A stretch of DNA of 18,871 bases, from positions 1-18,871 of the forward strand of contig JAFAGN010000203.1 of the NCBI GenBank assembly GCA_023422695.1, written 5' to 3'. The stretch's first letter is position 1; every line of letters begins with the position of its first letter. Origin of the DNA: Pseudomonadota bacterium. GTDB lineage: Bacteria; Pseudomonadota; Alphaproteobacteria; Sphingomonadales; Sphingomonadaceae. Shown here in pieces: positions 7,310 to 13,660 of this stretch. Under the pieces are notes generated by a model. It ran no database searches, was not told the DNA's origin, and saw only the letters and a list, made by a program, of their open reading frames with translations. The position numbers and the translations under genes are program-made.

Positions 7310-7807
7310 ATGCGTATCCTGCTGCCCGCCGCCATGCTCGCGACCGCGCTCATCGCGGCCCCCGCGCTCGGCCAGACCAACCCGCAAATCGACTATCCCG
7401 CCTTCCAAGCGCTCACCGCCAGCGTCGCGCCGCAGCGTGCCACGCGCCTGCTCGCCTTCGACGCCTTCAAGGCCGAAACCGCCAAGCCCGACGTCCTGCT
7501 CCTCGACGCGCGCTCGGCCGACGCCTTCGCCCGCGGCCACATCAAGGGCGCGGTCAACCTGCCGCTCACCGACTTTACCGCGGAGAGCCTCGCGGCGGTG
7601 ATCGGTACCAACCCCGACCGCCCTATCCTTATCTATTGCAACAATAATTTCTCGAACCACCGCAATCCGGTGCCGCTGAAATCGGCGCCGCTCGCGCTCA
7701 ATATCCAGACCTTCATCAACCTCGTCGGCTATGGATACCCCAATGTTTACGAGCTCGCCGACGTCGTCGATTTCAACGATCCCGCGGTGGCGTGGGTCAA
7801 AGGCTAA
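7310..7807 (+). CDS. Exported rhodanese-like domain protein
   Basis: A 165-residue protein with a signal peptide (about 1-22, LLPAAMLATALIAAPALGQ) and a single rhodanese domain. Landmarks are VLLLDARSADAFARGHIKGAVNLPL (62-86), with the conserved D66 and R68, and the loop cysteine C110 in ILIYCNNNFSNHRN. The loop after the cysteine is longer and more Asn-rich than the usual C-x5-R loop, and the C-terminal part runs on to TFINLVGYGYPNVYELADVVD. It probably acts in the periplasm as a sulfur-transfer or thiol-binding protein; the substrate is unknown. AGGGAGGACCATC gives a strong ribosome site for the ATG at 7310. Confidence 0.82.
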   Translation: MRILLPAAMLATALIAAPALGQTNPQIDYPAFQALTASVAPQRATRLLAFDAFKAETAKPDVLLLDARSADAFARGHIKGAVNLPLTDFTAESLAAVIGTNPDRPILIYCNNNFSNHRNPVPLKSAPLALNIQTFINLVGYGYPNVYELADVVDFNDPAVAWVKG

Positions 7808-7817
7808 CCTTAGTATC

Positions 7818-7895
7818 TTCATCCCGGCGAAGGCCGGGATCTCGCCGGTGGATCCTTGCGCGACTTTGAGATCCCGGCCATCGCCGGGATGACGA
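7818..7895. repeat. Facing pair of REP-like hairpins
   Basis: TCATCCCGGCGAAGGCCGGG at the left and GATCCCGGCCATCGCCGGGA with TGACG at the right are inverted relative to each other, as at 3874-3957. The pair follows the rhodanese gene by about ten bases and precedes the leuA leader region, so it may separate the two transcripts. Confidence 0.7.
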
Positions 7896-7931
7896 GCAGG
7901 GGGCGATGGACGCAATTTTCGCACTCCCCCC

Positions 7932-7960
7932 TTGCCAAGCGCGACATTTTGCATCACTAG
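7932..7960 (+). promoter_or_regulatory. Possible promoter of the leuA leader
   Basis: TTGCCA at 7932-7937 and TCACTA at 7954-7959, 16 bases apart, are the best -35/-10 pair I can see before the leader ATG at 7968. If used, transcription would begin within a few bases of that ATG, making the leader peptide nearly leaderless. The -10 match is poor, so this is tentative. Confidence 0.3.
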
Positions 7961-7967
7961 GGCCGCC

Positions 7968-8018
7968 ATGCGCACCGCCGCCCTTCTGCTTCTGCGACTT
8001 ACACGCCCTTGGGCGTGA
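7968..8018 (+). CDS. Leucine-rich leader peptide of leuA
   Basis: A 16-codon open reading frame encodes MRTAALLLLRLTRPWA and stops at TGA. Five of its 16 residues are leucine, four of them consecutive (CTT CTG CTT CTG), which is the signature of a leucine attenuation leader. It ends 87 bases upstream of leuA. The last codons and the stop lie within a perfect 7-bp inverted repeat (8002-8017). Ribosome stalling at the Leu codons when charged tRNA-Leu is scarce could alter folding of the downstream RNA and raise leuA expression. The leader sequence is directly visible; the mechanism is inferred. Only a weak AGGG lies upstream as a ribosome site. An overlapping 67-codon frame (7906-8109) is much less plausible. 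Confidence 0.65.
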   Translation: MRTAALLLLRLTRPWA

Positions 8019-8044
8019 CACTGGCTGCGCGCTAGTCGCGGCCA
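8002..8044 (+). promoter_or_regulatory. Candidate attenuator hairpins in leuA leader
   Basis: Two adjacent hairpins can form. The first is CACGCCC-TT-GGGCGTG (8002-8017), covering the leader stop codon. The second is TGGCTGCG (8022-8029) with CGCGGCCA (8037-8044), eight pairs including one G-T(U) wobble, around a seven-base loop. No U-run follows, so a classical intrinsic terminator is not seen; a Rho-dependent or translation-blocking arrangement is possible. Confidence 0.4.
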
Positions 8045-8105
8045 CCCCGCTCAAGGGTCCGATCGACACCGCACCGCCACCGACAGCAGAAGAAGTTCCC
8101 TCGCC

Positions 8106-9770
8106 ATGACCATGCTCCGCGACCCCTCGGTCAAGTACAGCGCCTTTCCGCAGGTTCCCCTCGCCAACCGCCAGTGGCCCACCCGCGTCACCACCGCCGC
8201 CCCGATCTGGCTCTCCACCGACCTGCGCGATGGCAACCAGTCGCTGATCGACCCGATGGATGCCGAGAAAAAGACCCGCTTTTTCGACCTGCTCGTGCGC
8301 TGCGGGTTCAAGGAGATCGAGGTCGGTTTTCCCGCCAGCGGCGCGACCGACTTCGACTATATCCAGAACCTCGTCCGCTCCGGCCGCATCCCCGCCGACG
8401 TCACCCCGCAAGTGCTCACCCAAAGCCGCGCCGACCTCATCCGCACCAGCTTCGACAGCCTGGCGGGCGCGCCCACCGCGATCGTCCACGTCTATAACGC
8501 GGTCAGCCCCGCGTGGCGCCGCATCGTGTTCGGCATGGAGATGGACGAGATCAAGGGCATCGCGGTCGAGGGCGCGAAGCAGCTGCGCGACAATGCCGCA
8601 CGCCTGCCGCAGACCAACTGGCGCTTTCAGTACAGCCCCGAAACCTTTTCGACCGCCGAACTCGATTTCAGCATCGCCTGCTGCGAGGCGGTGATGGACA
8701 TCCTCGCCCCCACCCCCGACAATCCGATCATCCTCAACCTGCCCGCCACGGTCGAGGCGTCGACCGCGAACATCTACGCCGACCAGATCGAATATTTCTG
8801 CCGGAATTTGCCGAACCGCGACGCCGCGATCATCAGCTTGCACACCCACAACGACCGCGGCACCGGCGTCGCCGCCGCCGAGCTCGGCCTGCTCGCGGGC
8901 GCCGACCGCGTCGAGGGCTGCCTGTTCGGCAATGGCGAGCGCACCGGCAACACCTGCCTCGTCACCCTCGCGCTCAATATGTACACGCAGGGCATCGACC
9001 CCGGACTCGACTTTTCGAACATCGACGAAGTCATCGGCGTGGTCGAATATTGCAACCGGCTCCCCGTCCACCCGCGCCACCCCTATGGCGGCGAGTTGGT
9101 GTACACCGCCTTCTCGGGCAGCCATCAGGACGCGATCAAGAAAGGCTTCGCCGCGCGCGAGCGCCAGAATGACGAACGCTGGGAAGTCCCCTATCTGCCC
9201 ATCGACCCCGCCGATTTGGGCCGCAGCTATGAAGCGGTGATCCGCGTCAACAGCCAGTCGGGCAAGGGCGGCGTCGCTTGGGTGCTCGAACAGGACAAGG
9301 GGCTGAAACTGCCCAAGAAAATGCAGGCCAGCTTCAGCCATGTGGTGCAGGCCGTCGCCGACAGCACCAGCCGCGAACTCGGCGCCGAGGACATCTGGCA
9401 GGCGTTCGAAGGCAGCTACCTCACCACCACCGGCAAACGCTTTCAGCTCGTCGACTGGTCCGAAAGCCATGCCGGAACCGACCGCATCTTTGCCGGCAAG
9501 CTCACCATCGACGGCACCGCGCGAAGCGTCAGCGGCCGCGGCAACGGCCTGATGAGCAGCGTCATCGCCGCGCTTGCCGAGAGCGGCGGCCCGGTCATGG
9601 ACATCGTCGATTACAGCGAGCACGCGATCGGCCAGGGCAGCACCGTGCAGGCCGCCGCCTATGTCGAATGCCGCACCGCGGGCGGCAAAAGCGTCTTCGG
9701 CTGCGGCCTCGACACCGACGTCGCAACCGCCAGCGTCCGCGCGATCCTGAGCGCCGCGAACGGCGCCTGA
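8106..9770 (+). CDS. leuA: 2-isopropylmalate synthase
   Basis: A 554-residue enzyme that condenses acetyl-CoA with 2-oxoisovalerate, the committed step of leucine synthesis. It belongs to the longer LeuA type: an N-terminal extension (SVKYSAFPQVPLANRQWP), a TIM-barrel catalytic domain with STDLRDGNQSL (37-47), the metal site HTHND (246-250) and GNGERTGN (275-282), then linker domains and a C-terminal leucine-binding regulatory domain (about 430-554), which implies feedback inhibition by leucine. All expected catalytic residues are present and the length is normal. The ATG at 8106 is followed two codons later by another ATG; neither has a strong ribosome site, AGAAGAAG being the nearest. The leucine-rich leader 87 bases upstream suggests attenuation control on top of feedback inhibition. 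Confidence 0.95.
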   Translation: MTMLRDPSVKYSAFPQVPLANRQWPTRVTTAAPIWLSTDLRDGNQSLIDPMDAEKKTRFFDLLVRCGFKEIEVGFPASGATDFDYIQNLVRSGRIPADVTPQVLTQSRADLIRTSFDSLAGAPTAIVHVYNAVSPAWRRIVFGMEMDEIKGIAVEGAKQLRDNAARLPQTNWRFQYSPETFSTAELDFSIACCEAVMDILAPTPDNPIILNLPATVEASTANIYADQIEYFCRNLPNRDAAIISLHTHNDRGTGVAAAELGLLAGADRVEGCLFGNGERTGNTCLVTLALNMYTQGIDPGLDFSNIDEVIGVVEYCNRLPVHPRHPYGGELVYTAFSGSHQDAIKKGFAARERQNDERWEVPYLPIDPADLGRSYEAVIRVNSQSGKGGVAWVLEQDKGLKLPKKMQASFSHVVQAVADSTSRELGAEDIWQAFEGSYLTTTGKRFQLVDWSESHAGTDRIFAGKLTIDGTARSVSGRGNGLMSSVIAALAESGGPVMDIVDYSEHAIGQGSTVQAAAYVECRTAGGKSVFGCGLDTDVATASVRAILSAANGA

Positions 9771-9777
9771 CCCCGCG

Positions 9778-10320
9778 ATGCCACTGACCCACCGCCTCGC
9801 GCAGCCATCGGACCTCGATGCGCTGCGCCAGGTGATGGCGCTCGCGATCGCCGAACTGCAAAAGGGCTTCCTCGACGACGCCCAGATCGCCGCCAGCCAC
9901 GCCGTCATGGGCCTCGACACCCAGCTGATCGCCGACGGCACCTATTTCGTCATCGAGGCGGAGGGCCAGATCGCAGGCTGCGGCGGCTGGTCGCACCGCG
10001 CGACGCTCTACGGCGGCGACCACAGCGCCGCGCTGCGCGACCCCGCCCCGCTCAACCCCGCCACCGACGCCGCCCGCATCCGCGCCATGTACACCCACCC
10101 CGCGTTTGCCCGGCAGGGCGTCGGCCGCATGGTGATGGCACTCTGCGAAGCCGCCGCGCAGCAAGCCGGCTTCACCCGCACCGAGCTGATGGCGACGCTA
10201 TCCGGCGAACCCCTCTACCGCGCGTGCGGTTATACCCCGATCGAACATTTGGCAGCGCCGGGTCCGAATGGCGCGCGCGTGCCGCTGATCCGCATGGGCA
10301 AACAGTTGGGTGGCGCTTAA
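9778..10320 (+). CDS. GNAT family N-acetyltransferase
   Basis: A 180-residue single-domain GNAT enzyme, expected to move an acetyl group from acetyl-CoA to an amine. The acetyl-CoA motif A is RIRAMYTHPAFARQGVGR (100-117), with the RQGVGR pyrophosphate loop at 112-117, and a C-terminal LYRACGYTPIEHL segment (147-159) gives motif B. The substrate is unknown. The gene starts seven bases after the leuA stop without a clear ribosome site of its own, so it is probably translated by reinitiation on the leuA mRNA. Whether it has a role in leucine metabolism cannot be told from sequence. Confidence 0.88.
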   Translation: MPLTHRLAQPSDLDALRQVMALAIAELQKGFLDDAQIAASHAVMGLDTQLIADGTYFVIEAEGQIAGCGGWSHRATLYGGDHSAALRDPAPLNPATDAARIRAMYTHPAFARQGVGRMVMALCEAAAQQAGFTRTELMATLSGEPLYRACGYTPIEHLAAPGPNGARVPLIRMGKQLGGA

Positions 10321-10322
10321 AA

Positions 10323-10461
10323 ATCCTCCCTGTGGCCGAAGGCCATGGGGAGGTGGCAGTCCGAAGGACTGACGGAGGGGCAAAAACGCCAACGCCGCCG
10401 CCCCTCCAACCCCTATACTTCGCAAGCAGTCCCTCTCCCCATGCCTACGGCACAGGGAGGA
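10323..10461 (+). repeat. Multi-hairpin GGGGAGG repeat, copy 3
   Basis: A full copy of the element, starting two bases after the GNAT stop. Its hairpins occupy the same places as copy 2 but with changed, still complementary stems: TGGCC-GAA-GGCCA (10333-10345), CAGTCC-GAA-GGACTG (10357-10371) and TGCC-TAC-GGCA (10442-10452). Together with 10462-10627 this makes a 307-base stretch without a gene. Apart from the fragment at 10487-10513 I see nothing else in it. Confidence 0.8.
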
Positions 10462-10486
10462 GCCTGACACAAGGTGCCACGAAGCT

Positions 10487-10513
10487 CATCGCCGTCGCAA
10501 GGCGATGGGGAGG
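10487..10513 (+). repeat. Multi-hairpin GGGGAGG repeat, fragment
   Basis: CATCGCCGTCGCAAGGCGAT followed by GGGGAGG contains a TCGC-AAG-GCGA hairpin and the GGGGAGG arm of the dispersed element, 26 bases after copy 3. Sequence composition becomes AT-rich soon after, so this may mark the left border of the foreign segment. Confidence 0.45.
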
Positions 10514-10627
10514 ACGCCGTTCGCACCGCGAGTGGTGGCGGGGCCGCGAGCAGGATACGGATACAGCGACGCGGAGTATTCTGGGCTTTTGTAAGCAGTA
10601 AACGAGGGTGTGAAAAAGGGACGATGC

Positions 10628-11266
10628 TTAAGCCGAGAGGCCAGACAATTTTTGAAGGAACACTCCCAAACTATGTCCCCCGTCCACGAGCCTATTTAGA
10701 CTCTTCCGCTTGATATCATATGTTAACGCTCGATATGATCTTGCGTCCTTTTTGAGAGTACGACCTGTCTCTTTAACTAATTGTCGGTTCAGGCGATAAA
10801 AAGCGTTCTTTGTTTCATCTTTTCCAAAAAGACATAGGATGAGCCAACTCTCAATCGAGTGCACCGCTATTGCAAAGATGAAGCGATCTGAGGCTTCGTC
10901 GTAGGAAGCGCCAAGTTTATCCCGCAGCAAAGCCACGCAGTCTGCGATCAATTCTGTATATGACCTATCCGAACCTTCGTAAGTTAATGGCACCCCAAAA
11001 CCGGGATGATCACCTTCGTCGGTATCTAGATGCACCACGACATAATCATTCGCTGAAAGCGCGTCCCCAATCTTCTCCTCACAATACTCCAGTACGAGCT
11101 CCCAGCCGCCGTGCGGTGCCGTTCCCGAATCGGTCGCATCGCGAAGTGGCTGAAGCGGATTTATATCCACTCCATCTTCGAATTTATCTTCACATAGCAA
11201 CGCGATCAAATGCTCTATGACGAGTTGATCGGTAATCCCTTCCGCCACCAATGCAAAAGTGGTCAT
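10628..11266 (-). CDS. Small Toprim-like protein, partner of AAA ATPase
   Basis: A 212-residue protein with features of a stand-alone Toprim fold, as in DUF4276, RloB/AbiLii and OLD nucleases. The first strand ends in the motif ALVAEGITDQLVI, with the acidic E9 and D13. A later strand gives VVVHLDTDEGD, with the D81-x-D83 pair that would hold Mg2+. FAIAVHSIESWLIL (131-144) resembles the H-x-x-E-x-W segment of DUF4276 proteins. The C-terminus is basic (KKDARSYRALTYDIKRKSLNRL), possibly for nucleic-acid contact. Its ATG shares a base with the ATPase stop (TGATG), and AAGGG lies at suitable distance, so the two are made together. The likely role is the nuclease effector of an ATPase-gated anti-phage system, by analogy with PARIS, AbiL and OLD. 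Exact family membership is not certain. Confidence 0.7.
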   Translation of the reverse strand: MTTFALVAEGITDQLVIEHLIALLCEDKFEDGVDINPLQPLRDATDSGTAPHGGWELVLEYCEEKIGDALSANDYVVVHLDTDEGDHPGFGVPLTYEGSDRSYTELIADCVALLRDKLGASYDEASDRFIFAIAVHSIESWLILCLFGKDETKNAFYRLNRQLVKETGRTLKKDARSYRALTYDIKRKSLNRLVDGGHSLGVFLQKLSGLSA

Positions 11267-12483
11267 CAGAAACCCTTTGGAAGGCCGCCCATTGCGCCGC
11301 TTAGAAACAGTTCCGATAGACGACGCGGACGATCTGACGACGGCTTCTTTTCAAATCTACGAACACGGGTTCGCCCCCGCGGGCCTCTTGAAACAATAAA
11401 CAGCCGCTGCTCAGGATCCCCAATGTCCAGTCCATCCAAAATGGCAGCATTGTGGGTTGTAAGAAGTGCCTGCTTATCGTGTTCCTTTGCCAATATCGTC
11501 AGGCGACGAACCATTGCTTCGCAAAGCTTCGGGTTGAGCGACGTATCGACATTATCTATTGCGAAGAAACGGGGCGTGAGTTCACTTGTGAACAAAGCGA
11601 AGTAAAACGCCAAAAACAGGAATCCTTCATTTGCGCTTCTTTGATCGAAACTTGGACTATCACCGCAAAGAAAATGATCAAATATCTGAATCTTTCCCTG
11701 AGCCCTTCCCTTGACAATTTTAAAATCTTCAAACCAAGGAAATAGCTTAAGAGATTCCTTTATAGATTTTATACCCTTTTTATCTTTCTGACTCGAAATT
11801 ACGCTAAGAAGTTTTAGTAGTCCCTCGCCATTTATTCCTAACGGCTCAATCTGACCTTCTTTTTCGAAAGTTCTCAGAGAAGAGTTTTCAGGCGAGAATA
11901 TTATAAAATCTTCTATGCCGCCGCTTTCAAACGGCTGAATTTTGCTAGGAACTGGAAGATCAATTTTGAAGGAATCATCATTCTGTGTAGAAAGGATTTC
12001 ACCACTTTCTATGTCTATTACTCTTTCCATTTGAGTCTTTAGACTACGAAGCACCTCAAGTTTTTTATCGTCATCTTCAAAACTATCGATATAGGCGCTG
12101 AACCAAGAGATAAAATCTTCTTGCCCGCCGATTGTTCTGCTCTGAGATGAGTTTTCCCAGCTAGAATACGGTTCATTGTCATTGATCAACTCATAAATAC
12201 AAGTTGACCCGCCCGTTAACTCTGTCGTGACCTTAATCGCGGCATCCACAGTTGATCGATCGAACGCCGACCGCATAAGCGCTGGTCCGCTGACTCGTAT
12301 TCCTCTGGAAGCCAAAAATTCGTTGTCCAGCTTCCGAGCCTGCGCGGCGCCAGCCAACGCTATGGCTTCTAGGACATTGCTTTTCCCGGCTCCATTTTCG
12401 CCTATGAACACGTTGATGCGACCGAGGTCGAGCGTCAGCTCTTCGATCGATTTGTAGTTTTCAATACGAATTTTTTCTAACAC
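11266..12483 (-). CDS. OLD/RloA-like AAA family ATPase of putative defence system
   Basis: A 405-residue SMC/ABC-like AAA ATPase. From the GTG at 12483 it starts at the conserved LEKIRIENYKSIEEL; Walker A is GENGAGKS (28-35), followed by a long divergent middle (about 60-270). A signature-like RSANEGFLFLAF lies at 282-293, Walker B FFAIDNVDTSLNP at 306-318, and a switch His in LLTTHNAAILDGLD at 340-353. A C-terminal LSELFLSGAMGGLPKGF tail resembles many OLD-like ATPases. The residue after the Walker B Asp is Asn rather than the usual Glu. There is no Toprim domain in this chain; that activity seems to sit in the next gene. In-frame GTG codons at 12504 and 12525 would add 7 or 14 residues. None of the three has a good ribosome site, and 12483 was chosen because homology begins there. 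Confidence 0.8.
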   Translation of the reverse strand: MLEKIRIENYKSIEELTLDLGRINVFIGENGAGKSNVLEAIALAGAAQARKLDNEFLASRGIRVSGPALMRSAFDRSTVDAAIKVTTELTGGSTCIYELINDNEPYSSWENSSQSRTIGGQEDFISWFSAYIDSFEDDDKKLEVLRSLKTQMERVIDIESGEILSTQNDDSFKIDLPVPSKIQPFESGGIEDFIIFSPENSSLRTFEKEGQIEPLGINGEGLLKLLSVISSQKDKKGIKSIKESLKLFPWFEDFKIVKGRAQGKIQIFDHFLCGDSPSFDQRSANEGFLFLAFYFALFTSELTPRFFAIDNVDTSLNPKLCEAMVRRLTILAKEHDKQALLTTHNAAILDGLDIGDPEQRLFIVSRGPRGRTRVRRFEKKPSSDRPRRLSELFLSGAMGGLPKGF

Positions 12484-12667
12484 AGAGTTCGCCCGGAAAG
12501 ACACAGTCAGCCATCGCCATATCACCTAGATCGTCACCATAACAAGCCGATCCTCAGACTAGGAATCGCTTACAACCTGACGACGTGCCGACAATCAGAA
12601 TCCTCTTTCCTACATTTAACCCATATGGTTCACCCTTTCGGCTCCTCCAACCGAAAAGGACGAATCA

Positions 12668-13660
12668 ATGGACGACACCGACGACTACCCCGCCTTCCTC
12701 CCCGCCCCCGCCAGCTACCACTGGACCCCCAAACTCCAGCGCGACTTTCTTGAAAGCCTCGCTACCAACGGCTCGGTGAAAATCTCCGCGACCAAGGTCG
12801 GCATGTCGCCGTCCGCCATCTATCAGCTCAAGCACCGCGCCGCGGGCGCCGCGTTCAAGCTAGGTTGCGCCGCGGCAGTGCTGATCGCGCGCGGGCGGCT
12901 GGTCGACGAGCTGCTCGACCGCGCGATCTGGGGTTATGACGAAACCGCCGAGCTGCAACGCGAAGAGGGGCGCAGCTTTGCCCGGCGCCGCCGCATCGAT
13001 TCGCGCCTGGGCCTCGCGATGCTTGCGCGGCTCGACAAGATGGTCGAGGCGCCCGCGGAGGCGGGGGAGGACCGGCTGGCGCAGCTGATCGCCAGCGACT
13101 GGCCGGGCTTCCTGGCGCTGTTCGACGCCGCCGCTGCCGCGCAGGATGCCGCCGCCCCGCACGATGCGGGCAGCGCCGGGGACCAACCCGGCCCCCTCGC
13201 CGCCGCGCTCGCGGTCTGGCTCGCGGGCCGCGCCGCCGACGCCAACCCGCTTGCCGCGCTGTGGCAGGACAGCGCCATCGCGAATGAAGTTGCGCAGATT
13301 TCCGTCGGTTTCGGCGCCGACGGCGAAAGCGAGGAAACCCCGGAACAGGCCGCCGCCGCGATGACCGTGTGGTATGACGATCACGCCGACGACTGGCGCA
13401 CCGACTTCCCCCCGCCCGTCGATTTTTGGGGGCATGAGGAGGGCCAGTTCGGCGACCCCGCCTATGCCCGCGCGCTCGATGACGACGAGCTGGCGGTGTA
13501 CGAAAATCTGCGCGCGGCCGCGGTCACCCCGCTGCTGATCGCGGGCGAGGCCGCGCGCCGCGCCTTCTTCGCGCGGCTCGACCCCGCCAATGATGCCGCC
13601 GCCGCGGCGGGCGGTCCCGCGGTCGCCGGAGTCGCCGGGGTGCGGATGTGGCAGGGTTAG
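12668..13660 (+). CDS. Hypothetical protein with N-terminal helix-turn-helix
   Basis: A 330-residue protein of unknown function. Residues 19-60 (HWTPKLQRDFLESLATNGSV onward to SPSAIYQLKHRAAG) look like a helix-turn-helix of the kind seen in terminase-small-subunit-like and other phage-type DNA-binding proteins, followed by a helical segment (61-90). The rest is acidic, Ala-rich and low in recognisable motifs. Proteins with this opening are, to my memory, widespread in sphingomonads. AAAGGA eight bases ahead supports the ATG at 12668. GC content is normal, unlike the adjacent island. Its stop overlaps that of the convergent sigma-factor gene by four bases (TTAG). A regulatory role is possible; no target is visible. 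Confidence 0.65.
   Translation: MDDTDDYPAFLPAPASYHWTPKLQRDFLESLATNGSVKISATKVGMSPSAIYQLKHRAAGAAFKLGCAAAVLIARGRLVDELLDRAIWGYDETAELQREEGRSFARRRRIDSRLGLAMLARLDKMVEAPAEAGEDRLAQLIASDWPGFLALFDAAAAAQDAAAPHDAGSAGDQPGPLAAALAVWLAGRAADANPLAALWQDSAIANEVAQISVGFGADGESEETPEQAAAAMTVWYDDHADDWRTDFPPPVDFWGHEEGQFGDPAYARALDDDELAVYENLRAAAVTPLLIAGEAARRAFFARLDPANDAAAAAGGPAVAGVAGVRMWQG

Larger units (their letters stand above)
10600..12540. other. AT-rich, probably horizontally acquired two-gene island
   Basis: Base composition drops sharply here; for example 11701-11760 has 21 G or C in 60 bases, against roughly 65-75% in the flanking genes. Codon choice changes accordingly (many AAA, GAA, ATT and TTT codons on the minus strand). 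The island holds exactly two coupled genes and no integrase or transposase. It is bounded by repeat fragments on the left and by an ordinary GC-rich gene on the right. I saw no clear direct repeats at the borders. Confidence 0.65.

Noticed and set aside
7906..8109. A 67-codon frame overlapping the leuA leader
   Set aside because: It has no ribosome site and a composition unlike a protein, overlaps the leuA start, and is in a different frame from the leucine-rich leader, which has a clear functional signature.
7797..9941. A 714-codon open frame on the minus strand opposite leuA
   Set aside because: It is antisense to a complete, motif-bearing leuA. Long antisense frames are expected in high-GC DNA, and its translation is a low-complexity Gly/Ala/Asp/Arg sequence with no domain.
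10323..10513. Possible CRISPR or tandem array
   Set aside because: Repeated blocks are palindromic pieces of one dispersed element with irregular spacing; there are no unique spacers of equal length and no cas genes.
10224..10713. Plus-strand frames across the repeat region and the start of the island
   Set aside because: They are built from repeat sequence and run into the Toprim-like gene from the opposite side, with no ribosome site or domain.
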